Shown piece after piece: positions 8,410 to 16,244 of a stretch of DNA of 64,000 bases. This stretch comes from Clostridium_AD frigoriphilum. Lineage in GTDB: Bacteria; Bacillota; Clostridia; Clostridiales; Clostridiaceae. The notes beneath the pieces are model-generated. The model was given only the letters and a program-made list of their open reading frames with translations. It made no database searches and was not told the DNA's origin. The translations under genes were made by a program, and so were the position numbers. The stretch's first letter is position 1. Each line of letters starts with the position of its first letter. Where the stretch lies: NCBI RefSeq assembly GCF_036541405.1, contig NZ_JAZHFS010000021.1, positions 26,608-90,607 of the forward strand, written 5' to 3'.

Positions 8410-9351
8410 TTATTTTTTGGTCTTTACATATAATTTTAAGTCAACTCCAACTTCCTTAGCTACAGTTGCCCCAGTTAATATCTTTTTAACATTTTCTATA
8501 GCCATACTTCCCATGAGCTTTGGTTGTTGTGCTACTGTTGCTGTCATCTCTCCGGCATCTACAGCTTTCTTTGCATCATCGCCTCCATCAAATCCAACAA
8601 CTATAGCTTTTTTCCCTGAAGTACTTAATGCTTTAACAGCTCCTAGTGCCATTTCATCATTTTGTGCAAAAATAGCTTGAATATTAGAATTTGATTGTAG
8701 CATGTTTTCAGTTACAGTTAATCCCTTTTGTCTATCGAAATCAGCTGGTTGAGATGATACAACCTTTAGCTTTTTATCTACATCAACTATATTATGGAAT
8801 CCTTTTCCTCTGTCTCTTGTTGCAGAAGCGCCTGTTGTTCCTTGAAGTTCTGCTATATTGCCTTTATCACCAAGTTTCTCCTTTATAAATTTACCTGCCA
8901 TTTCTCCACCTTTCACATTATCTGAAGCTATATGACAAACTACATCTCCTCCATTGGATTTTCTATCTACTGTTATTACTGGAATCTTTTCATTATTAGC
9001 TTGCATAACTGAACTTTGAGCTGCATCACTATCAACAGGATTAAGTATTATAACACTAACTCCCTTTTGTAATAAATCCTGAACGTTTGAAAGCTCTTTT
9101 GATGAATCATTTTGTGAGTCAACAACTAATAATTGATATCCTAATTCTTTAGCCTTAGCTTCAGCACCTTCTTTTAGTGTTACAAAGAAAGGATTATTTA
9201 AAGTTGAAACAACCATACCTATTTTTTTAGAATCAGATTTTTCACTTGAAGATGAAGTTTTAGTGTTAGCGCTAGAGCCACATCCTGCAAGTACCCCAAT
9301 TGTCATAGTTGCTATCATTGCCACTGAAAGTAGTTTACATAATTTTTTCAT
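8410..9351 (-). CDS. rbsB: Ribose ABC transporter substrate-binding lipoprotein
   Basis: Captures ribose outside the membrane for RbsA/RbsC. A lipoprotein signal peptide ends in the lipobox LAGC with Cys at about residue 24, followed by a Ser/Thr-rich tether. The rest is a type 1 periplasmic-binding fold (IGMVVSTLNNPFFVTL, GVSVIILNPVDSDAA, VVGFDGGDDA). Length 313 is typical. It lies 36-58 bases after rbsC, in the order A-C-B usual for Bacillota. Confidence 0.92.
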   Translation of the reverse strand: MKKLCKLLSVAMIATMTIGVLAGCGSSANTKTSSSSEKSDSKKIGMVVSTLNNPFFVTLKEGAEAKAKELGYQLLVVDSQNDSSKELSNVQDLLQKGVSVIILNPVDSDAAQSSVMQANNEKIPVITVDRKSNGGDVVCHIASDNVKGGEMAGKFIKEKLGDKGNIAELQGTTGASATRDRGKGFHNIVDVDKKLKVVSSQPADFDRQKGLTVTENMLQSNSNIQAIFAQNDEMALGAVKALSTSGKKAIVVGFDGGDDAKKAVDAGEMTATVAQQPKLMGSMAIENVKKILTGATVAKEVGVDLKLYVKTKK

Positions 9352-9387
9352 TAAATTCCCTCCTAATAATATTTAATATTTGATGTA

Positions 9388-10320
9388 TTAATTAGTAGCC
9401 TTTTTCTTCTCAATCAAAACTGCCAATAGTATTACTAGTCCTTTTACTATAGTTTGATAAAAAGCTGAAACATCCATAAGATTTAAACCATTACTTAAAA
9501 CTCCAATAATTAACACACCTATTATTGTTCCAAATATTGTTCCTTCTCCACCGACCAAGTTTGCTCCCCCAATAACTATTGCAGCTATTGCATCTAATTC
9601 ATATCCATTTCCAGCTGTTGGTGCTGCTGATCCTATTCTACTTGTAACTATAATTCCAGCGATTGCAGCCGTAGCGCCAGATATAATATACGCCCAATTT
9701 TTAACATTATTTACACTTATACCAGAAAGTCTTGATGAGTCTTCATTTCCGCCGACTGCATATATATATCTTCCATATCTAGTTTGTGTCAAAAGATAAA
9801 CACAAATAGCAAATACAATTATGGTAATAACAACCGGAACAGGTATTCCCAGTATTCTACTATTTGTTAGTCTAATAAAGTCATTACCTAAGCCGGATAT
9901 AGGATTACCTCCAGTAAATACATAAGTAACTCCCCTAAATACAGTTTGTGTAGCCAAAGTAGCTACAAATGCTTGAACTTTTCCTTTTGCAACAATTATT
10001 CCATTAATAAACCCGACTAAAACTCCTGTAAATAATGCTGCGAGTATTGCGAGTGGTATACTTCCTGTATTTTTTATAGTTGCAGCAGCCACCGCACCTG
10101 CTATTGCAACAATTGACCCTACAGACAAATCTATTCCACCTGTAAGTATTACAAAAGTCATACCTAATGATATAACCGCATTTACAGAAATTTGAGTGAA
10201 TAAATTTCTTAAATTTGATACTTGTAGAAATGTTGGTGAAATTATACTAACAATTATACATAATATAGCTAATGCTAAAATGGATTTATATTTTAATAAA
10301 TTCCCTTTTATATTCGACAT
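9388..10320 (-). CDS. rbsC: Ribose ABC transporter permease
   Basis: Membrane channel of the ribose importer, with about eight hydrophobic segments. The family motif GGIDLSVGSIVAIAGA and the coupling region GGEGTIFGT are present. The ATG at 10320 is chosen because GGGAGGG lies just upstream; a TTG 18 bases earlier is in frame but has no site. It is 33 bases downstream of rbsA. Confidence 0.92.
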   Translation of the reverse strand: MSNIKGNLLKYKSILALAILCIIVSIISPTFLQVSNLRNLFTQISVNAVISLGMTFVILTGGIDLSVGSIVAIAGAVAAATIKNTGSIPLAILAALFTGVLVGFINGIIVAKGKVQAFVATLATQTVFRGVTYVFTGGNPISGLGNDFIRLTNSRILGIPVPVVITIIVFAICVYLLTQTRYGRYIYAVGGNEDSSRLSGISVNNVKNWAYIISGATAAIAGIIVTSRIGSAAPTAGNGYELDAIAAIVIGGANLVGGEGTIFGTIIGVLIIGVLSNGLNLMDVSAFYQTIVKGLVILLAVLIEKKKATN

Positions 10321-10353
10321 TTTAACCCTCCCTTGCAAATCTTATACTCTTTT

Positions 10354-11853
10354 TTATTCTCCAATTGCTAATTTCATTATGCTTTCTTGAGTAGCCTCTT
10401 CCCTACTTAACTCTCCAGTTATTTCCCCCTCATGCATTACCACTATTCTATCTGAAATCCCAAGTACTTCTGACATATCTGAAGAAATCATAATAACTGC
10501 TTTCCCTTCGGCTTTTAACTGATTTAATACATCATATATCTCTTTTTTTGCACCTACATCTATACCTCTTGTTGGCTCATCTATTATTAAAACTTTAGGA
10601 GACTGTATAAGCCACTTTGCTATAATAACTTTTTGTTGATTTCCTCCACTTAGATTCTTTATTAATTGGTCTTGAGTAGGTGTTTTAATTGCTAATTTTT
10701 TTATATATTCATCAACTACATTTTTTTCATCTGCTTTACTTATGCGGAATATTTTCTTTTCAAACTTATCTAAAGAAGCTAATGTCATATTCTGTTTTAC
10801 AGATAAAGGGAGTATTAATCCTTCTTTTTTTCTATCTTCGGATAAATACGCTATTCCGTTATTTATTGCATCTTTAGGACAATTAATATTTACTTGTTTT
10901 CCATTCATCTCAATAGAACCGCTAGTTTTCTTATATTCTCCAAAAATAACCTTTGCTACTTCCGATCTACCTGAACCCATAAGTCCTGACATTCCAAGGA
11001 TTTCTCCTGCTCTTACTTCTAGATTAATTGATTTTAAAAGTCCTTCTAAACAAACATCCTTCAATTTTAATATAGGGGTTACATTAGTGGGTTTTTTATA
11101 TGGATATTGTTCTTCCATTTTTCTCCCTACCATCATAGTTATCAAATCATCTTTACTGACATCGTTTACTTTGACTTCGCCTACATATTTACCATCTCTT
11201 AAAATATTTATTCTATCGCAAATTGCAAAAATCTCGTCCAATCTATGAGATATATATATTATTGCTATATCCCTACTTTTAAGCATTTCAACAACTTTAA
11301 AAAGCTTCTCTGTTTCTGTATCTGTTAATGCTGATGTTGGCTCATCCATGACTATTATATTAGAGTTTTTAGAAATTGCTTTTACTATTTCAAGCATTTG
11401 CATTTCCCCAATACTTATATTTTTAACATACTCCTCGGGATCAACATTACTCCCAATTTGTTTAAGATAATCTTTACACATAGTGTTCATTAATTTTTTA
11501 TCTAACTTTTTTGTTACTTTGTTTATTTTTTCATTTCCTAAAAATAAATTTTCTGCAACTGTTAAATTTGGTAAAACACTTAACTCTTGATGTATTATCG
11601 ATATACCTAGTTTTTCAGCTTCTTTTACATTTTTTATATCTACTTCTGAACCTTGTATAACAACTTTGCCATCATCCTTTTGATAAACACCACCTAAGAT
11701 CTTAATTAATGTGGACTTTCCTGCACCATTTTCTCCTAAAAGTGCTAGTACTTCTCCCTTATATAAGCTTAAATTTATGTTATCAAGTGCCTTTACTCCT
11801 GGAAAACATTTTGATATACCTTTCATTTCAAGGAAAGGAATTTTTTCTTCCAT
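10354..11853 (-). CDS. rbsA: Ribose ABC transporter ATP-binding protein
   Basis: Double ATPase that powers ribose uptake. The first cassette has Walker A GENGAGKST, signature ISIGEMQMLEI and Walker B IIVMDEP. The second has GLMGSGRSEV in the Walker A position, signature LSGGNQQKV and LIIDEPTRGIDVG. The degenerate second Walker A is normal in this family. At 499 residues it is full length. It starts 12 bases after rbsD. Confidence 0.93.
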   Translation of the reverse strand: MEEKIPFLEMKGISKCFPGVKALDNINLSLYKGEVLALLGENGAGKSTLIKILGGVYQKDDGKVVIQGSEVDIKNVKEAEKLGISIIHQELSVLPNLTVAENLFLGNEKINKVTKKLDKKLMNTMCKDYLKQIGSNVDPEEYVKNISIGEMQMLEIVKAISKNSNIIVMDEPTSALTDTETEKLFKVVEMLKSRDIAIIYISHRLDEIFAICDRINILRDGKYVGEVKVNDVSKDDLITMMVGRKMEEQYPYKKPTNVTPILKLKDVCLEGLLKSINLEVRAGEILGMSGLMGSGRSEVAKVIFGEYKKTSGSIEMNGKQVNINCPKDAINNGIAYLSEDRKKEGLILPLSVKQNMTLASLDKFEKKIFRISKADEKNVVDEYIKKLAIKTPTQDQLIKNLSGGNQQKVIIAKWLIQSPKVLIIDEPTRGIDVGAKKEIYDVLNQLKAEGKAVIMISSDMSEVLGISDRIVVMHEGEITGELSREEATQESIMKLAIGE

Positions 11854-11865
11854 AATTACTCCTCC

Positions 11866-12261
11866 TTAAAAAATTACTCCAGATTTAAGAATTATATTCG
11901 CATAAGGAGTTTGCTCCCCTGTTCTAATTACAGCCTTACACTCATTTAACATTATTTTTAATTCCTCATGAGTTATAAAAGTAAATTTCACATTTTTAAA
12001 TTGTTTTTTTATTTCTTCAAAAACTTTAGGATTATTTTCTTCTATTTCTGAGGCCAAAATTACCTCTTCTACTTGAAGTTCTAATAATACATTTTTTAAT
12101 GTCTCTATAAAACTAGGGATACCTTTTGATAATGCTATATCTATCCTTTTTGTTTTATCAGGTATTGGTAATCCACAATCTCCTATGGCAATTAGATCTT
12201 TATGTCCCATTTTTGCAACTACACTAGAAATCTCTCCATTTAAAATTCCAATTTTTTTCAT
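11866..12261 (-). CDS. rbsD: D-ribose pyranase
   Basis: Interconverts the pyranose and furanose forms of ribose so that ribokinase gets its substrate. The N-terminal MKKIGILN, the active-site region HKDLIAIGDCGLPIP with conserved His and Asp, and the C-terminal TGEQTPYANIILKSGV match the family. The ATG at 12261 has AAGGAG 8 bases upstream; an upstream GTG at 12267 is too close to it. It begins 2-3 bases after the rbsK stop, consistent with coupled translation. Confidence 0.92.
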   Translation of the reverse strand: MKKIGILNGEISSVVAKMGHKDLIAIGDCGLPIPDKTKRIDIALSKGIPSFIETLKNVLLELQVEEVILASEIEENNPKVFEEIKKQFKNVKFTFITHEELKIMLNECKAVIRTGEQTPYANIILKSGVIF

Positions 12262-12263
12262 GT

Positions 12264-13193
12264 TCACTGCTCCTTATAGCTTTCATTAATTTCATTTAAA
12301 AATGGTATTGACGCTTGTGCCCCTTCTCTTTGAACTACTATAGCTGATACTTTATTTGCAAATTTAACTGCTTCTACAAGCGTTTTAGTATTTAAATTTG
12401 ATTTTGTTAATTTAGTAGTTATCGCTCCTATAAATGAATCTCCAGCTGCAGTACTATCAACAGCATTAACTTTATATGCAGGTATTAACACTGCCTCCTG
12501 TTTTGATATCACTGCTGCACCCATATTACCTAAGGTGATAATTACATATTTAACTTTATTATCTAAAAAAATATTTGCAGCTTGTTTTGCACTTTCTAAA
12601 TCTTGAACATTTACTCCTGTAAGTGTTGTAGCTTCTGTTTCATTCGGAACTATAATATCTGTGTACGCAAATAACTCTTTAGGAATTTCTTTTGCTGGGG
12701 CAGGGTTTAAAATTGTAATAACCCCATTTTCTTTTGCAAATTTAAAAACCTCCATTGTAACTTCAATTGGTGTCTCAAATTGTGCTACTATTATGTCACT
12801 ACTCGCTATAACTTCTTTGCACTTATCTATTTCTTCTAAATTAAGAGTCATATTTGCACCTGCTACAACTATTATTGAATTATTGCCTTTATTATCTACA
12901 GTAATTATTGCTGTGCCTGTTTGCTTAATATCATCTTTAAATATGTTATCAACATTTATCCCTTCTTTTTCTAGTGCATTTACTATTTGAAGACCATAAG
13001 AATCTTGACCTATTTTACTTATCATGTATACTTCTGCTCCTAGTCTTCGCGATGCAACTGCTTGATTAGCACCTTTGCCGCCATGTGCTAATTTGAAGTT
13101 TTCACTAAAAATAGTTTCTCCAATTAGTGGCATTTTATCTATAGAAACCACCATATCCATATTAATACTTCCAAGGATACAAACCTTATTCAT
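12264..13193 (-). CDS. rbsK: Ribokinase
   Basis: Phosphorylates D-ribose to ribose 5-phosphate. PfkB-family signatures are present: GGKGANQAVASRRLG near residue 40 and the catalytic motif DSTAAGDSFIGA near residue 250 with the Asp base. The substrate residues N-x-D-x-V in the first 15 residues (INMDMVV) match ribokinase. It is the first gene of the operon, with GAGGTGAGG before the ATG. Confidence 0.93.
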   Translation of the reverse strand: MNKVCILGSINMDMVVSIDKMPLIGETIFSENFKLAHGGKGANQAVASRRLGAEVYMISKIGQDSYGLQIVNALEKEGINVDNIFKDDIKQTGTAIITVDNKGNNSIIVVAGANMTLNLEEIDKCKEVIASSDIIVAQFETPIEVTMEVFKFAKENGVITILNPAPAKEIPKELFAYTDIIVPNETEATTLTGVNVQDLESAKQAANIFLDNKVKYVIITLGNMGAAVISKQEAVLIPAYKVNAVDSTAAGDSFIGAITTKLTKSNLNTKTLVEAVKFANKVSAIVVQREGAQASIPFLNEINESYKEQ

Positions 13194-13210
13194 AACCTCA
13201 CCTCTTTTTT

Positions 13211-13239
13211 AGTTAACCGATTAAGTAATTCGGTTAACT
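13211..13239. promoter_or_regulatory. LacI-type operator of the rbs operon
   Basis: The 10-base arms AGTTAACCGA and TCGGTTAACT are perfectly inverted around a 9-base spacer. Each arm with its spacer also resembles a LacI-family site with a central CG. It lies between the -10 box and the rbsK start, a position suited to repression by RbsR. Confidence 0.75.
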
Positions 13240-13241
13240 AG

Positions 13242-13270
13242 ATTATAAAACCTTAACAATTAGATGTCAA
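13242..13270 (-). promoter_or_regulatory. SigmaA promoter of the rbs operon
   Basis: On the minus strand a perfect TTGACA (13265-13270) is followed by a 17-base spacer and a perfect TATAAT (13242-13247). The operator starts 3 bases downstream of the -10 box. Confidence 0.85.
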
Positions 13271-13468
13271 TGGTTCTTAATGTATTTATTGTAAATGTTT
13301 TCAAAAAGTTAAAATATATATCTTATAGTATAATGAATTATCAACTTAAACAGCAATGAGAATCATAAATTTATGAGCGAAAACTTATTACAAAGTACTA
13401 GCAACCTATAATGCTAGTACTTTAAATATTAAGAAGAGTTCCCTAAGTTTGCTATGAACAAATTCTTT

Positions 13469-14464
13469 CTACAGAGGAGCTTTAGGCACTGACTTTATGT
13501 CTTTGTAAATAAAGTTATGCAATTGAGCTATAGTAGACTTCATGTCAGCAACCAAATACCAAACTTTGTCTATCGTTTTCCCCACACTATAACCATCCAC
13601 TGGAAATCTGTCCTGTTCCAATGTTGTTGTGTTAGATGTAAGAACTTTTGTACCAAGCTTTATTATATCCATACTGCTTAAACTTGTTTCCGTATAAGGT
13701 AAAAGCTCAGAGACAATCGACGGAAATTTTGATACCCCTAATGACTGAATCTTTGTCATAATAAGTGACGTTACTGTTTTTTGTCTTTCAATTCTTCGAT
13801 AATCGCCACCCTCGGTAAATCGTACTCGTGAATACGCAACGACCTGAAGTCCATTTAAAGTTTGTAGTCCCGGTTTTATAATTTTAGGAACCGATTTTTT
13901 TTCTATCTTAGAAATTTCTACTATTTTATCATTCATAGGACTAATTTCATCTTGTTTAATATCAATACTTACATCACCAATAGTATCTATTATCTTTTCA
14001 AATGAAAAGAAATCAAGAGTGATATAATCCCTAATATTTAAATTAAAATTCTCATTAATAGTGCTTATGGCAAGTTGTGGTCCCCCATATGCATATGCAT
14101 GGGTAATCTTTGTTTGACCATGACCTTTTATTTTTACATATGTATCTCTCATAATAGAGGACATTTTTATTTTCTTGTTCTTTGAATCTATGGAAACTAT
14201 TATTATAGAATCCGAGCGACTTGTTTTTTGATTTGCATCCATTCTATCTATACCAAAAAAAGCAATATTAGTTATTCCCTTAGCATTTTCTGCTTCAGAT
14301 AATGCATTAGAATTAATACCTAAAATGTCATCATTTTTTGATATTCCTACAGTGTTTATTTTATTAAGTTTATAAAAAGTGTAACTAAAGACTCCTCCTA
14401 CAATTAATACACAAATAATAAACACACTTAACAAGATCTTCTTCCAGTTTTTAATTTTCTTCAT
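13469..14464 (-). CDS. LytR-CpsA-Psr (LCP) family cell-wall ligase
   Basis: Transfers lipid-linked polymers (teichoic acid, capsule or other glycans) to peptidoglycan outside the membrane. One N-terminal membrane segment (about residues 8-28) is followed by the LCP domain: RSDSIIIVSID, SSIMRDTYVKI, HAYAYGGPQ, and RVRFTEGGDYRRIERQ with the Arg residues that bind pyrophosphate. The ATG at 14464 has GAGGAG 7 bases upstream. It is a single gene. It could attach the capsule made from the operon at 31-47 kb, but that is inference. Confidence 0.85.
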   Translation of the reverse strand: MKKIKNWKKILLSVFIICVLIVGGVFSYTFYKLNKINTVGISKNDDILGINSNALSEAENAKGITNIAFFGIDRMDANQKTSRSDSIIIVSIDSKNKKIKMSSIMRDTYVKIKGHGQTKITHAYAYGGPQLAISTINENFNLNIRDYITLDFFSFEKIIDTIGDVSIDIKQDEISPMNDKIVEISKIEKKSVPKIIKPGLQTLNGLQVVAYSRVRFTEGGDYRRIERQKTVTSLIMTKIQSLGVSKFPSIVSELLPYTETSLSSMDIIKLGTKVLTSNTTTLEQDRFPVDGYSVGKTIDKVWYLVADMKSTIAQLHNFIYKDIKSVPKAPL

Positions 14465-14730
14465 ATTTTCGCTCCTCATCATTTGTACACTTTAGTTAAT
14501 CATTACCATTTTATAATAATTAACTTGTATTTCTTTAAATATTATAGCATATTTTTTTAATTTCGCACCTTATTTTCATCATTTATCGACATATTTTTCC
14601 CCCCTTAATTTCTTAAAAATCCCTTTTTTAATTAGCGCCCTTATTAAAGTTCTTTACCTTGAAGTTAAACACAAAAAAATAAGGACAGTTTCTCAACTGT
14701 TCCTCACTAATCATTCGTTTAAGATAAAAG

Positions 14731-14759
14731 AACTACCGAAAATATATATTTCAGTAGTT
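14731..14759. terminator. Hairpin between repeat protein and LCP gene
   Basis: AACTAC-GAAA pairs with TTTC-GTAGTT with one mismatch. It is downstream of the LCP gene and belongs to a family of similar intergenic hairpins in the window. Confidence 0.6.
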
Positions 14760-14792
14760 CCTATTCATAGCAATCGCCTAGCTTCCTTTAAT

Positions 14793-15539
14793 TTATTTAA
14801 AAGCTAAAGCTGTTTTTATTGTATTTAATCGAGCTCTTATTCCCTCTATACTTGTATCCACTGCTGTTTTTACTCCTATTACATCTTTATCTGCTGTTGC
14901 CAATGCAGTTCCTAATGCAATTTTTATAGTTGTTTCTTGCGTCGCTGTTATTATTCCTGCTTTTACTAAATCATCTAATTTAGCTGAATTACCAGCAACA
15001 ACCGCTTTAGTAGACGCTGATATTACTGCTACTTCTTGCGCAGCTGTTATTGTTCCTGCTTTTACTAATACATCTAATTTAGTTTTTATTCCTACTATAC
15101 TTGTATCCACTACCGTTTTTACTCCTATTACATCTTTATCTGCTGTCGCCAATGCAGTTTCTATTGCCGTTGCTTGTGCAACTGTTATTGTTCCTGACTT
15201 TACTAGGGCATCCAAATTAGCTAATTTACCAGCAATAAATGCTTTAGTAGAAGCCGTTATTACTGCTTTTTCTTGCGCAGCTGTTATTGTTCCTGCTGTT
15301 ACTAGAGAATCTAATTTAGCTAATTTAGCACCAACAACTGCTTTAGTAGAAGCTGTTATTACTGCTTTTTCTTGCGCAACCGTTATCGTCCCTGCCGTTA
15401 CCAAAGCACTTAACTTAGTTTCAATGTTATTGTTGACACTCACTGAAGTCGCAGCAAATGTTACTTTGCTAGTTGATATAAACATACATGCCAAAAGAAG
15501 TCCTGTCATAACCTTATTTCTAATACTTTTATTCTTCAT
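14793..15539 (-). CDS. Secreted repeat protein, unknown function
   Basis: A signal peptide (KVTFAATS) precedes about five tandem degenerate units of KLDxLVxAGTITxAQExAV plus ITASTKAVV. Two of the units are followed by a second motif, ATADKDVIGVKTxVDTSI, so the gene grew by nested duplication. The units are amphipathic helices with an AGTIT turn, like small helical repeats common in clostridial secreted proteins. No enzyme motif was found. The ATG at 15539 is preferred over a GTG at 15548 because of the AGAGGGG spacing. Confidence 0.65.
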   Translation of the reverse strand: MKNKSIRNKVMTGLLLACMFISTSKVTFAATSVSVNNNIETKLSALVTAGTITVAQEKAVITASTKAVVGAKLAKLDSLVTAGTITAAQEKAVITASTKAFIAGKLANLDALVKSGTITVAQATAIETALATADKDVIGVKTVVDTSIVGIKTKLDVLVKAGTITAAQEVAVISASTKAVVAGNSAKLDDLVKAGIITATQETTIKIALGTALATADKDVIGVKTAVDTSIEGIRARLNTIKTALAFK

Positions 15540-15794
15540 TAATATCACCCCTCTAATTTTTTATTGATTTGGTATTAATTTCTTACTAACTTATTATACC
15601 TTATAATCATTGGGTAATTATCAATATATTATATTAAATTCTCGTTATTTACAAATATTAAATAAAGTCCAAATATTTATTACCCTGCCATTCTTTTATA
15701 TGCTTTATCATATAATCCAGAAGATCTATTCCCTATAAAAATAGCACTATTTTTAAGCTCATTATAGCTCACTTTGCTCACTTTGCTCTAAATA

Positions 15795-15818
15795 TGCCAC
15801 TTGCCACGTGGGTGGCAC
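15795..15818. repeat. Intergenic palindromic repeat, copy C
   Basis: TGCCACTTGCCACG then TGGGTGGCAC. Its last base is the last base of the gtrA-like stop codon. The rest of 15549-15794 holds only a short orphan frame (IGNRSSGLYDKAYKRM) and a tandem GCTCACTTT, neither identified. Confidence 0.75.
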
Positions 15819-16216
15819 TAATCCCTAAAAGTCCATAAACTATTCAATAAATAATTGGATACAGGAACTACAAGAACCACAAGGCACTGTCCATAAAGAT
15901 AGTTCCATTTAAGAACATGAACACTAATAAAGAGGATTGTACTATTTAACCCTAGCCCAATCAAAGAAACTATTGAATAGATTAAAAATTGCCGTACATT
16001 TCTGCTTTTCGACTGAAATGTCCATGTTCTATTTAAGATATAAGAAATCACAAGTACCAGCAAGAACCCTAAAGCGGATCCAATAACTGGATCAAAATTT
16101 GCAAATTCAACAAGTAAAATAAGACTCCCAAAATGGATGATAGTCCCTAGTAAACCAACCATACCATACCGTACTAGCACATTAATTTGCAAATTTTGCT
16201 CGTGATTATTTTTCAT
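15818..16216 (-). CDS. GtrA-family membrane protein (lipid-linked sugar flippase)
   Basis: Four membrane segments over 132 residues, with the GtrA pattern RYGMVGLLGTIIHFGSL and SYILNRTWTFQSK, and a C-terminal NYLLNSLWTF that repeats the N-R-x-W-T-F theme. In Gtr systems this protein moves polyprenyl-phosphate-linked sugar across the membrane. It is the last gene of the cassette with the GtrB-like and GT-C proteins. Confidence 0.85.
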   Translation of the reverse strand: MKNNHEQNLQINVLVRYGMVGLLGTIIHFGSLILLVEFANFDPVIGSALGFLLVLVISYILNRTWTFQSKSRNVRQFLIYSIVSLIGLGLNSTILFISVHVLKWNYLYGQCLVVLVVPVSNYLLNSLWTFRD

Positions 16217-16244
16217 TCTTAGCGCATCCCTCCATTCAAATAAT

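Noticed and set aside
15684..15790. Short frame ending IGNRSSGLYDKAYKRMAG as a gene remnant
   Set aside because: About 35 codons after a stop, with no start and no family I can name.
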